From the NCBI GenBank assembly GCA_900541015.1, contig UQIB01000027.1, positions 1 through 30,733 on the forward strand: a DNA stretch of 30,733 nt, given 5' to 3'. Source of the stretch: an uncultured Collinsella sp. (GTDB lineage: Bacteria > Actinomycetota > Coriobacteriia > Coriobacteriales > Coriobacteriaceae). Every line of letters begins with the position of its first letter. Within the stretch, counting starts at the first letter, position 1. The notes under the pieces are model-generated. The model saw nothing but the letters and a program-made list of their open reading frames with translations. It ran no database searches and had not been told where the DNA came from. Positions 7,156-14,297 of this stretch are shown here, one piece after another. The translations under genes and the position numbers were made by a program.

Positions 7156-8079
7156 TTACAGCTTGGCGTCGATGTCGACGCTCTGATACGTAGGGGTCTG
7201 CTGAACATAGAGCTTGATGCCCATGTCGAGCAGCTGGTTGACGTCGGCCTTCTGGTTGGCGTCGAGGAAGACGGAGCTGTCCTTGCCTCCGACCTGATCG
7301 GCACCGTCGTGGTTGGCGGTGGCGCCCAGGTTGATGGCGTCGAGCTTGTAGCCCTGGCAGAACTGCAGCATCTCGGCCGTGTTGCCAAAGACGAACATGA
7401 CGCGCTCGCCGAGGGTGTTGAGCTTGTCCATCTTGGCGAGGGCACGCTCGACGGTGAAGACGTTCAGACGCACGCCCTGGGGCTTGGCCAGCTTAAGAGC
7501 GCCCTTCTTGATGTCATCGTTGGCAGCAGCGTTGTCGACGACGATGATGCGCTCGGCCTGAACCTTGGTGGTCCAGGTAAAGACGACCTGGCCGTGCAGC
7601 AGACGGTAGTCAAGACGTGCGAGGACGATCTTGGCGGGACCGGAGCTGTGACGGGGCGCCTTGGCCTTCTTGGCGGGAGCCGCGGCAGCCTCGACCGGTG
7701 CGTTGGGGTTGGTCAGACCGGTGCGGGCCTCGTTGATGAGGGCTGCGAGCTCGGCGCCCTTGACGGGGACGGGGCTCATAGCGAGCGTGAGCGCCAGCGG
7801 GATGTTGAAACCGCTGACAACCGTGAACTTCGTGCCGTTCTTGGAAAGCTCGACCATGTTGTTGTTGACCGAGCTGCCGAGCATATCGGTCAGCACATAG
7901 ACGGTGTCGTCCGCGTTGAACGTGGCGATCAGAGCCTCAACCTTATTGGTGATGGGCTCCTTGTCGTCACGAGCAAGCGACACGACGTGGACGTTCGACA
8001 CGTCGCCGAGAACCATCTCGAGCGTGTCTTTGGCGCCTGCGGCCAGGCCGCCATGAGATGCGAGAATGATCTGATTCAT
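7156..8079 (-). CDS. PTS mannose-family EIIAB fusion protein, 307 aa
   Basis: This cytosolic protein carries phosphate from HPr to the incoming sugar. The EIIA domain (about 1-125) has its phospho-acceptor in LASHGGLA at His9 and the LTDMLGSSVNN stretch. An Ala/Pro/Lys linker (about 128-147) leads to the EIIB domain (148-307), with the acceptor His162 in RLDYRLLHGQV. The Salmonella gfr system has A and B as separate genes, whereas here they are fused as in E. coli ManX. AAAGGAGG precedes the ATG. It is the first gene of the operon and lies under a TATAAT box flanked by a GntR-type operator. EI and HPr must come from elsewhere in the genome. Confidence 0.96.
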   Translation of the reverse strand: MNQIILASHGGLAAGAKDTLEMVLGDVSNVHVVSLARDDKEPITNKVEALIATFNADDTVYVLTDMLGSSVNNNMVELSKNGTKFTVVSGFNIPLALTLAMSPVPVKGAELAALINEARTGLTNPNAPVEAAAAPAKKAKAPRHSSGPAKIVLARLDYRLLHGQVVFTWTTKVQAERIIVVDNAAANDDIKKGALKLAKPQGVRLNVFTVERALAKMDKLNTLGERVMFVFGNTAEMLQFCQGYKLDAINLGATANHDGADQVGGKDSSVFLDANQKADVNQLLDMGIKLYVQQTPTYQSVDIDAKL

Positions 8080-8105
8080 CTTGCCTCCTCCTTTTCGTTA
8101 TGGTC

Positions 8106-8125
8106 ATTATAACGTCTTATACGTT
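8106..8125 (-). promoter_or_regulatory. PTS operon promoter -10 with adjoining operator, site B
   Basis: A perfect TATAAT (minus strand, 8106-8111) is followed upstream by AACGT-CTTAT-ACGTT (8111-8125), a 15-bp inverted repeat of the same type as at 2035-2047 and 9385-9397. The operator fills the spacer where polymerase binds, fitting repression. The -35 region is poor, suggesting help from an activator. A looser AACGT-N7-ACGTT lies at 8187-8203. Confidence 0.65.
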
Positions 8126-8150
8126 GCCTATATTGCTAATTAGTATAAAG

Positions 8151-8184
8151 ACCGTTCGCGGGTGAAAATCGACCGTTGACGGGT
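8151..8184. promoter_or_regulatory. Tandem direct repeat upstream of the PTS promoter
   Basis: ACCGTTCGCGGGT (8151-8163) and ACCGTTGACGGGT (8172-8184) match at 11 of 13 positions. They sit exactly 21 bp apart, two turns on one DNA face, about 40-75 bp upstream of the -10 box. This suits an activator binding site; the protein is unknown. Confidence 0.45.
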
Positions 8185-8262
8185 TTAACGTACTTGAAAC
8201 GTTGGGGCCGGGTAGGCCGGCGCCGGCTGGATAACCCCAGGTCAGACCCTGCGCGCAATCCT

Positions 8263-9345
8263 CTATCGCACGAAGTACCAGGGGCTTTCCTGCACGGTGG
8301 GTTCCAACGCGATGCCGGTGCGTTCCTTAAACAAATCCATGTCCTGAGATTTTTCGGTCCACCACGCGTTGGGCTTAAAGGTCATGCTCTCAATGACATG
8401 ACCGACAAACATACTGTTGCGCAGCTTGGAGAAGTCGGTGTTCATGATCAGGATGGACGCGAGCACCAGCACGATGCCCAGGACCTTGATCGCGCCGGCG
8501 GGCTCGGCATAGACACCAATGCCCACCAGTACGGTGACGACCGTCTCGAAAGACATTACGACGGGAACTTTCGATGTCTCGAGCCCCATGGACAGACCCT
8601 GCATATATAAGATGTAAGCCACGGCTGTGGGGATGAGTCCAAAGCCAAGGAACAGCAGCAGCAGCTGTGGCGACATTGCCGCGGCGACATCCGGCCACGG
8701 AGCCGCGATAGCCGCCATAACCGCACCGCCAAAAACAAAGCCCCAAAACGTGACAGCCAGCGGGTGGACCGTCTTGGTTGCTATCCGGCTAAACACCGCG
8801 AGCGACGCACCACAAAGGCCTGCAATCACGCCCGACGTGACGCCCCAAACCGAAAAATGAAAACCGGAAAGGTCGCCATTGGTCACCGCAAGCACGCAGC
8901 CAACGATGTTAAAGACAATGGCAACGAGCTTGTTGGGGGTCACGTCCTCGCGATAAAGCACGCGGCCGAGCATGACGCCAAACACCGGCGAGGTGTAGAG
9001 CAGCACCGAGGCCGTGGACATGCCCACCTCGCCCATGCACTCGTAATAGCAAGTGTTGGCGGCGGCCAAACCGACGATACCGACAAGCGCACAGGGAACA
9101 AGCTCTTTAGGGCTTGCCTTGAACAGTGCCAGGGGACCCGATGCTTTTCCCTCACGAGCACCTCGCTGGCAACCCATGAACGCCAAGACCGGAGCCATTA
9201 AGACGGCACCCGACAACAGGCGAAAGGCCGCCATGCTCTGAGACGAAACACCCAGGGCCGATATTCCGTTTACAAAGATTCCGATGCTGCCCCACATAAG
9301 CGCGGCGATTAGCACCAGCACATAGCCCAGATTGCTTTTCTTCAA
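8263..9345 (-). CDS. EamA/DMT-family transporter, about 360 aa
   Basis: This is an inner-membrane drug/metabolite superfamily transporter with ten hydrophobic segments in two EamA repeats. The first starts with LGYVLVLIAALMWGSIGIFV and the second with HFSVWGVTSGVIAGLCGA; each keeps the typical WG and late proline/glycine pattern. A hydrophilic tail of about 55 residues (from NTDFSKLRN) exceeds the usual family end. I prefer the TTG at 9343-9345 because GAGGAGG stands 5 bases before it; an in-frame GTG at 9379-9381 lacks such a site and would crowd the operator. A site-C operator covers its -10 box, so it likely belongs to the PTS regulon. Export of the freed amine is a guess. Confidence 0.88.
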   Translation of the reverse strand: MKKSNLGYVLVLIAALMWGSIGIFVNGISALGVSSQSMAAFRLLSGAVLMAPVLAFMGCQRGAREGKASGPLALFKASPKELVPCALVGIVGLAAANTCYYECMGEVGMSTASVLLYTSPVFGVMLGRVLYREDVTPNKLVAIVFNIVGCVLAVTNGDLSGFHFSVWGVTSGVIAGLCGASLAVFSRIATKTVHPLAVTFWGFVFGGAVMAAIAAPWPDVAAAMSPQLLLLFLGFGLIPTAVAYILYMQGLSMGLETSKVPVVMSFETVVTVLVGIGVYAEPAGAIKVLGIVLVLASILIMNTDFSKLRNSMFVGHVIESMTFKPNAWWTEKSQDMDLFKERTGIALEPTVQESPWYFVR

Positions 9346-9384
9346 CGCAGCCTCCTCGGTATTGTTTCCAATATGTTTCACACT

Positions 9385-9413
9385 ACGTTATAGTCGTTAT
9401 ATACATTTTTCAA
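9385..9413 (-). promoter_or_regulatory. EamA promoter with operator, site C
   Basis: On the minus strand TTGAAA (9408-9413) and TATAAC (9387-9392) are separated by a short 15-16 bp spacer. The operator-like ACGACTATAACGT (9385-9397) contains the -10 box and matches the half-site layout of sites A and B. Confidence 0.5.
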
Positions 9414-9457
9414 GACACAAATCGCCAAACGGAAAAATCCGCTTCCCCACATACTCA

Positions 9458-9550
9458 TTGGGTAGTCATTGGGGACGTACTTAAATGACTAGTCGTTGGG
9501 GACGTTCCTGAATGACTAGTCATTTAAGAACGTCACCAACGACTACCCAA
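9458..9550. repeat. 93-bp imperfect palindrome, family A
   Basis: TTGGGTAGTC (9458-9467) mirrors GACTACCCAA (9541-9550). Inside, CTTAAATGACTAGTC pairs with GACTAGTCATTTAAG, around a centre with another GTTGGGGACGTTC word. It shares TAGTCATTGGGGACGT with the 1035-1090 palindrome. A further partial copy (GGAACGTCCCCAA) follows at about 9565-9577. Together with 9594-9660 it fills the gap between the EamA gene and the second deglycase. Confidence 0.8.
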
Positions 9551-9593
9551 CTGCCGGCAGAAAAGGAACGTCCCCAAGCGCTGCCATGAATTC

Positions 9594-9660
9594 AGTTGCG
9601 GTGAAATAGTTCCTGAATAGAGGCTTCAGACCCCCAAACAGGAACTATTCCACCGCAACT
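9594..9660. repeat. 22-bp-arm inverted repeat downstream of the second deglycase
   Basis: Arms 9594-9615 (AGTTGCGGTGAAATAGTTCC...) and 9639-9660 are complementary over 22 bp with a single mismatch, around a 23-base loop. It lies 35 bases past the stop of the deglycase at 9696. It has no T-run, so it is a 3'-end stabiliser or dispersed palindrome rather than a proven terminator. Confidence 0.75.
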
Positions 9661-9695
9661 TATGAGGACATCGAGCTGTTAGGCCGCTCTATCCC

Positions 9696-10688
9696 CTAGT
9701 AGTCCAGCTTCCACATGTAGCGGCGCGTCATGTAGTCCTTGTGAGTAATGGCAGAGAGTGCACGCATATACACGTTGTTGAGGATCGGGGCAAAGATCAG
9801 GTGGTTGAAGTACTCGCTCACGCTGTCCTTGATGTCGTTGAGGCCGAGCTCCTTGGCGTCAAGCTGATAGACGCGCTCGCCACCGTACTGGTTGACGAAG
9901 CGGATGCCGCGCTCGTCGTTGCAGCGGCTGCGGCCGACGCTGATGAGCTGGAACAGCGAGGTACGCTTGTCCAGGATCTCGAAGGGACCGTGGAAGAAGT
10001 CGCAGGTGTTGATGGTGCAGGAGTCAATCTGCAGCATCTCCTGCACGTTGCAGATGCTAAAGACGTAGGCGGCACCAAAGAGCGGACCCTGAGCCATGAC
10101 GTTGATGCAGGGCTTGTCGGCGTTCTGCTCGGCCCACTTGGCAGCAAGCGGACGGGTGTACTCGACGGCCTTGCGATAGATGGGGTCGACCAAGTCGAAC
10201 GCGGCCATAGCGGTCTCGTACTCGGCATAGCCCTCGGTCTGCTGCGTAAGCTCCATGGCGATCATGGTCACGACGGCGGAGTTGGTGCGGCCCATGCAGG
10301 ACTCGTCGACGGCCAAGCTGTCGTACTGGATCTTGTAGTCGCAGACCTCGGTGAGGCCGGACTCGTCAACATAGATGGCGATGGTGCTGGCGCCGTGGTC
10401 CTTGGCGACCTGGGCGGCGACGATGGTCTCCTTGGTGCCGCGCATGGACACGACGACGGCCAGGGTGTTCTCGTTGACATAGGCGGGCGTGGCGTGCACG
10501 AACTCGTTGCTGGTGTAGCTGGAGCTCACGACCTGCGTGGCCTCGTGCTCCATAAAGTACTGGGCAGGATAGTTGCCGCCGTTGGATCCGCCGGCGCCAA
10601 TCCACACGACGCGCTTGATGCCACCCTTGTCTGCCTTGTCGGCCAAAACCTGGGAGACGACATCCTTAACCTGTTCCTGAGTAGTCAT
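9696..10688 (-). CDS. Second SIS-domain fructosamine deglycase-like protein, 330 aa
   Basis: It is a paralog of the deglycase at 4295-5278 with the same length, the same two-SIS layout and the end RRYMWKLDY. The catalytic spacing is kept: Glu217 (NVQEMLQ) and His233 (DFFHGPFE) are 16 residues apart. The usual GEF before this His is replaced by CDF, so the Glu three residues before the His is Asp here. Sequence elsewhere is strongly diverged, which suggests a different sugar-amine, as with the GfrE/GfrF pair in Salmonella. It is divergent from the GntR gene at 10895 and shares with it an intergenic region carrying three repeated boxes, so that regulator most likely controls it. Substrate is unproven. 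Confidence 0.85.
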   Translation of the reverse strand: MTTQEQVKDVVSQVLADKADKGGIKRVVWIGAGGSNGGNYPAQYFMEHEATQVVSSSYTSNEFVHATPAYVNENTLAVVVSMRGTKETIVAAQVAKDHGASTIAIYVDESGLTEVCDYKIQYDSLAVDESCMGRTNSAVVTMIAMELTQQTEGYAEYETAMAAFDLVDPIYRKAVEYTRPLAAKWAEQNADKPCINVMAQGPLFGAAYVFSICNVQEMLQIDSCTINTCDFFHGPFEILDKRTSLFQLISVGRSRCNDERGIRFVNQYGGERVYQLDAKELGLNDIKDSVSEYFNHLIFAPILNNVYMRALSAITHKDYMTRRYMWKLDY

Positions 10689-10726
10689 CGTGCATCAGCC
10701 TTTCTTCTCATTTGATGCTCATCACA

Positions 10727-10884
10727 GGCATACAAGTTACATACATGTTTTGGTTATGTCGACTAGTTGTATGCTATATTTGACTTAGATATTTTGCCGC
10801 TGTGGTTTTCGACAACTGGCTACCAGCGGTTTTGTTGTTGTATTGAATACATGCTTGCTTAGATAGGCATACAAGTTAGATACA
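10727..10884. promoter_or_regulatory. Three-box operator region between deglycase 2 and its GntR regulator
   Basis: GGCATACAAGTTACATACA (10727-10745) recurs as GGCATACAAGTTAGATACA (10866-10884) with one mismatch. An inverted GCATACAA half lies at 10767-10774. A separate near-palindrome TGTATTGAATACA sits at 10839-10851. Boxes flank both divergent transcription starts, the typical layout for an autoregulated GntR pair. The rest of this 206-bp gap holds only A/T-rich promoter-like DNA. Confidence 0.65.
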
Positions 10885-10894
10885 GGTTGATCAC

Positions 10895-11617
10895 ATGAAC
10901 GCTCCGTCTAAAAAGAAACTGAACCAATACGAGCGCTTGGCGGGCATGTTGCGTGACCGCATCGCCGCCGGCATCTACGCACGCGGAGACAAGCTGCCGT
11001 CCGAGATGGAACTCATGGACGAATCGGGGCTGTCGCGCAGCACCGTGCGCCACGCCCTTAAGGTTCTCGTTGATGAGGGCCTGGTGCGCACCGAGCGCGG
11101 GCGTGGCGCCTTTGTGGCCGACACGCCCGCGCTCCACGAGAACAACCTAGTGTTTTCGAGCTATACCAAGCAGGTCGAAGGTCAGGGCATGAAGCCCACC
11201 ACGCGCACAGTGGACTCGGGCTTTACCAAGGCGGGCGGCAGCATAGCTAAGTTCTTTGATGCCGCCGTGGGCAGCAAGCTCGTCAAACTTGTCCGCCTGC
11301 GTTATCTGGACGATGCGCCACTGTGCCTGGAGACCACCTATCTGCCGCCAAGCTTTGGGTCGCTCATCGATCGCGATATCAACGGTTCGCTCTACGCCAC
11401 GCTGCGTCAAGAATTCCATCGCGCGCCGGCACAGGGGCACAAGACCTTTGAGGTGTGCTATGCCTCGCAAAACGAGGCGTTTTTGCTCAACGTCGAGCGC
11501 GGACAGGCACTGATCCTGATCACCGACTACGTCTACGACACCGACGGCCGCCCGCTCCATGTCTCCAAGCGCATCCAACGCACCGACCGCGCTAAATACA
11601 CCGAGCCCATCGGCTAA
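10895..11617 (+). CDS. GntR-family (HutC/UTRA) transcriptional regulator, 240 aa
   Basis: The winged helix occupies about residues 10-75: YERLAGMLRDRIAAGIYARGDKLPSEMELMDESG, then LSRSTVRHALKVL and the wing TERGRGAFV. Residues of about 95-235 form a UTRA effector domain. It is the only clear plus-strand gene of the window and faces away from the deglycase at 9696-10688. A copy of the box GGCATACAAGTTA sits 11 bases before its ATG, and a second copy and an inverted half-box lie toward the deglycase. I infer it represses itself and the deglycase until a sugar-amine phosphate binds. The ATG at 10895 fits the family N terminus; its ribosome site is weak. Confidence 0.92.
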   Translation: MNAPSKKKLNQYERLAGMLRDRIAAGIYARGDKLPSEMELMDESGLSRSTVRHALKVLVDEGLVRTERGRGAFVADTPALHENNLVFSSYTKQVEGQGMKPTTRTVDSGFTKAGGSIAKFFDAAVGSKLVKLVRLRYLDDAPLCLETTYLPPSFGSLIDRDINGSLYATLRQEFHRAPAQGHKTFEVCYASQNEAFLLNVERGQALILITDYVYDTDGRPLHVSKRIQRTDRAKYTEPIG

Positions 11618-11638
11618 CCCGCCAAAATAAACCTGTCC

Positions 11639-12229
11639 CTAAATGGTAGGTTTGGGGAGGTCGGGGAACCAGGTTGGCTTGGGTTGGTTGGGCGTGCGCT
11701 CGGCCAGGACCAACTCCATCCAGCACATGTCGTACCAGCGACCGAACTTTTGGGCGCAGCGGTCGAAGGTGCCCACCAGGCGATATCCCATATGGGCATG
11801 GAAATCCTGGCTGTTGTGCGTCAGGTACTCGTCGTCCTTGTCGTGCGGCACGGCGATGAGGGCGCACATGTTGGTGATGCCCATCGCGACCAGGCATTGC
11901 TTGAGCGCATCGTGCAGATTGCGGCCCAGCCCGCCGTGGCGTACATCGCGCGCCAGGTAGATCGATGTCTCGACCGACCAGTCGTATGCCTCGCGGCTGT
12001 TGAGCGCGCTCACATAGGCATAGCCCACTGGGCGCCCGTCCAGCTCCATCACCAAATACGGATAGCGCTTGAGCGTACGCTCGATGCGCCCGGCAAACTC
12101 CTCAACGCTCGGCACCTCGTATTCGCAGGTAATCGCCGTCTGGCGCACATACGGCTCATAGATGGCAAGCAACGCCGGTGCGTCTTCGGGCGTCGCCAGG
12201 CGGATCGTTGGCTCGGACATCTCGGTCAT
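11639..12229 (-). CDS. GNAT N-acetyltransferase, phosphinothricin-acetyltransferase-like, 196 aa
   Basis: This is a cytosolic acetyl-CoA-dependent N-acetyltransferase. The N terminus IRLATPEDAPALLAIYEPYV and the downstream FAGRIERTLKRYPYLVMELDGRPVGYAYVS are typical of the Pat/YwnH group. The CoA-binding loop is RHGGLGRNLHDAL, followed by NSQDFHAHMGYRLVGTF. I chose the ATG at 12227-12229 because GAGAAGGG precedes it; the frame extends 8 codons further into the upstream terminator. It converges on the GntR gene, with 21 bases between the stops. The substrate is unknown; methionine-sulfone-like or other amino compounds are common for the group. Confidence 0.9.
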   Translation of the reverse strand: MTEMSEPTIRLATPEDAPALLAIYEPYVRQTAITCEYEVPSVEEFAGRIERTLKRYPYLVMELDGRPVGYAYVSALNSREAYDWSVETSIYLARDVRHGGLGRNLHDALKQCLVAMGITNMCALIAVPHDKDDEYLTHNSQDFHAHMGYRLVGTFDRCAQKFGRWYDMCWMELVLAERTPNQPKPTWFPDLPKPTI

Positions 12230-12245
12230 ACAACCCTTCTCCCTC

Positions 12246-12288
12246 AAAAACAAAGGCCGCCTTGCGCCAAACCCAGCGCAAGGCGGCC
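12246..12288 (-). terminator. Intrinsic terminator after the threonine-aldolase-like gene
   Basis: A perfect 13-bp stem (GGCCGCCTTGCGC at 12255-12267 with 12276-12288, 8-base loop) is followed on the minus strand by TTTGTTTTT. The ribosome site of the GNAT gene begins right at its end. Confidence 0.92.
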
Positions 12289-12306
12289 CCTCGTCATTAC
12301 ATCAGG

Positions 12307-13332
12307 CTACAGAACCGCCGCCAACGCGTCGATATCCTCCTGCGTCGTGGCCCAGCTGGTGCAAAAACGCACCACCGTGTGGGTATCGTCGTACTTTTCC
12401 CAGTACTCGATCGCCGCATGCTCGCGAATGCGGGCCATGTCCTCGTTGGGCAGAATCACGAACTGCTGGTTGGTCGGCGTCTCCAAGAAGAACTGGTAGC
12501 CGTGCTCGTGCAGCACGCGACGCAGCGCCTGAGCGGTCTCAATCGCCTGGCGACCAATCTCAAAATACAGGCCGTCGGTAAAGAGCGCCTCAAACTGCAC
12601 GCCCGTCAGGCGGCCCTTGGCCAGCAACGCACCGTGTTGCTTAATGCGCGGAATGGGGTGCGCCGGGGCGTGCATGCCGCAAAACACCACGGCCTCGCCG
12701 CACAGAGCGCCGCACTTGGTGCCGCCGATGTAGAACACGTCACACAGCTGCGCCAGCTCGGGCAGGGTAATGTCGCACTCATCGGCCGCCAGCGCATAGG
12801 CCAGGCGAGCACCGTCCACAAACAGCGGAATCTCGCGCTTCTGGCACACTGCGTGAATCGCCGCGAGCTCAGCCTTGGAGTACAGCGTGCCGTACTCGGT
12901 CGATAGGCTCACGTACACGGCACCCGGGAACACCGTGTGCTCGTAGCTCTCGTTTTCGTAGAACACCTGGATATAGTTCTCGAGGTCCTCGGCGTGCATC
13001 TTGCCCTCGTAGCCGGGGATGGTGAGCACCTTGTGGCCGCCAAACTCAATGGCGCCCGCCTCATGGCAGGCGACGTGGCCAGTCTCGGCAGCAACGACGC
13101 CCTCGTACGGCGCGAGCAGCATGTCGATCACCGTCGCGTTGGCCTGCGTGCCGCCCACCAGAAAAAACACGTCGGCATCGGGGGCCTGGCAGGCCTCGCG
13201 GATAAGCTGCTTGGCACGCTCGGTGTGTGCATCGGTACCGTAGCCAGGCTGCGGCTCCATGTTGGTATCGACGAGCGCCTGCAGCACTGCCGGATGTGCG
13301 CCGTGGGAATAGTCGTTGTTAAACGCGAGCAT
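12307..13332 (-). CDS. Low-specificity L-threonine aldolase-like PLP enzyme, 341 aa
   Basis: This is a fold-type I PLP enzyme of the beta-eliminating lyase/threonine aldolase family. It would split L-threonine or related beta-hydroxy amino acids into glycine and an aldehyde. It starts with NNDYSHGAHPAVLQAL and has the PLP-phosphate region VGGTQANATVIDML, the stacking histidine in ETGHVACHEAGAIE (His86), the Asp in VDGARLAYA (Asp173), and the Schiff-base Lys206 in YIGGTKCGAL. Length fits the family. GAGAGGA precedes the ATG at 13330-13332. It lies 45 bases after the PAP2 gene on the same strand and is closed by a strong terminator, so it is probably the last gene of an mfd-PAP2-aldolase unit. 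Confidence 0.9.
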   Translation of the reverse strand: MLAFNNDYSHGAHPAVLQALVDTNMEPQPGYGTDAHTERAKQLIREACQAPDADVFFLVGGTQANATVIDMLLAPYEGVVAAETGHVACHEAGAIEFGGHKVLTIPGYEGKMHAEDLENYIQVFYENESYEHTVFPGAVYVSLSTEYGTLYSKAELAAIHAVCQKREIPLFVDGARLAYALAADECDITLPELAQLCDVFYIGGTKCGALCGEAVVFCGMHAPAHPIPRIKQHGALLAKGRLTGVQFEALFTDGLYFEIGRQAIETAQALRRVLHEHGYQFFLETPTNQQFVILPNEDMARIREHAAIEYWEKYDDTHTVVRFCTSWATTQEDIDALAAVL

Positions 13333-13377
13333 GGCAATCCTCTCTTACCGGGTATCGGCCAGATGATTCAAACGGAG

Positions 13378-14241
13378 CTATTGTACGCCGTTGGGATAGG
13401 CAATGCGCGCGGCAAGGCACTCAAGTGCCAGTACCAGGGCAAAACCGCAGCTCACGTCGCTCAAAAAGTGTGCTCCGATCACGATGCGGCCAAACGCGAC
13501 GAGCGCTGCAACCACAGCCGCCGTCCAAAAGACCACACGACGGCGCGAAGGTTTTTCCTTAAAGGCTGCCGCGGGAAGCCCGGCGAGCATAAGGCCGATC
13601 GCCGCATGCGCCGTGTGTCCGCTCGCAAACGACTTGAACCCGTCCTTGATCACGCCGGCGGTGATGTAGCTCCACTTGTCGGGATTGCCGATCACCCACC
13701 ACGGCTGAAAATTGAGCCCCGGCGTGACCTCGATCACGCGCATGCGCGGGCGCGACCACAACGGCTTGACGATCACGTTGAGAATAATAGCCTGAGCGAT
13801 CCACACGGCAAGCACCATCAACGCCCAGCGTGTGAGCTCGTCGGGCTTGGTCGTGCGCGTGAGGCGATAGACGATAAGGTTGGCGGCGATGACCAGCACA
13901 AACGTCAGAACCAGCTGAAACGCAATAAGCTTGCCACCGACGCGCAGCGATCCGATAATCTCGTAGCCGACCAGGCCCACGTTGATCAGAACGCCCAGCA
14001 CGGCGAGCCACTTGCTCGTCTTGGAATCGGGGCGTGCCGAGCGCACGAGCATAACGCCCGCGACGCTCGCCGTCAGCTCAAACGGCAGCTCGCCAGCCGC
14101 CTCGACAAAGCGGCCGTACATGCTGCCGATGTTGAACAGCGCACTCGAGATCTGATAATCGAAGAAGCTGCCCACGCCCAGACAAAGACACAGGACAACC
14201 GCGATAATGGCGACATCTTTTTTATAGATGTATCCGAACAT
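13378..14241 (-). CDS. PAP2-family membrane phosphatase, 287 aa
   Basis: This is an integral membrane phosphatidic-acid-phosphatase type 2 enzyme, acting on lipid or undecaprenyl phosphates at the membrane. Six hydrophobic stretches are visible. The three active-site motifs are in order: KPLWSRP (about 164-170), SFASGHTAHA with the catalytic His, and GRIVIGAHFLSD with the second His and Asp. An unusually large segment (PRMRVIEVTPGLNFQPWWVIGNP) separates motifs 1 and 2. GAAAGGAAA stands before the ATG. It starts 56 bases after mfd with no terminator between, so cotranscription is likely. The exact lipid substrate is unknown. Confidence 0.88.
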   Translation of the reverse strand: MFGYIYKKDVAIIAVVLCLCLGVGSFFDYQISSALFNIGSMYGRFVEAAGELPFELTASVAGVMLVRSARPDSKTSKWLAVLGVLINVGLVGYEIIGSLRVGGKLIAFQLVLTFVLVIAANLIVYRLTRTTKPDELTRWALMVLAVWIAQAIILNVIVKPLWSRPRMRVIEVTPGLNFQPWWVIGNPDKWSYITAGVIKDGFKSFASGHTAHAAIGLMLAGLPAAAFKEKPSRRRVVFWTAAVVAALVAFGRIVIGAHFLSDVSCGFALVLALECLAARIAYPNGVQ

Positions 14242-14297
14242 GCTTTCCTTTCGATGGAACCAGAGTGTCCAAATGGGGTGTTTGCAGCGTCGACTCG

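Noticed and set aside
1035..9660. CRISPR-like repeats
   Set aside because: The repeats are single long palindromes or unequal pairs, without regular spacers or cas genes.
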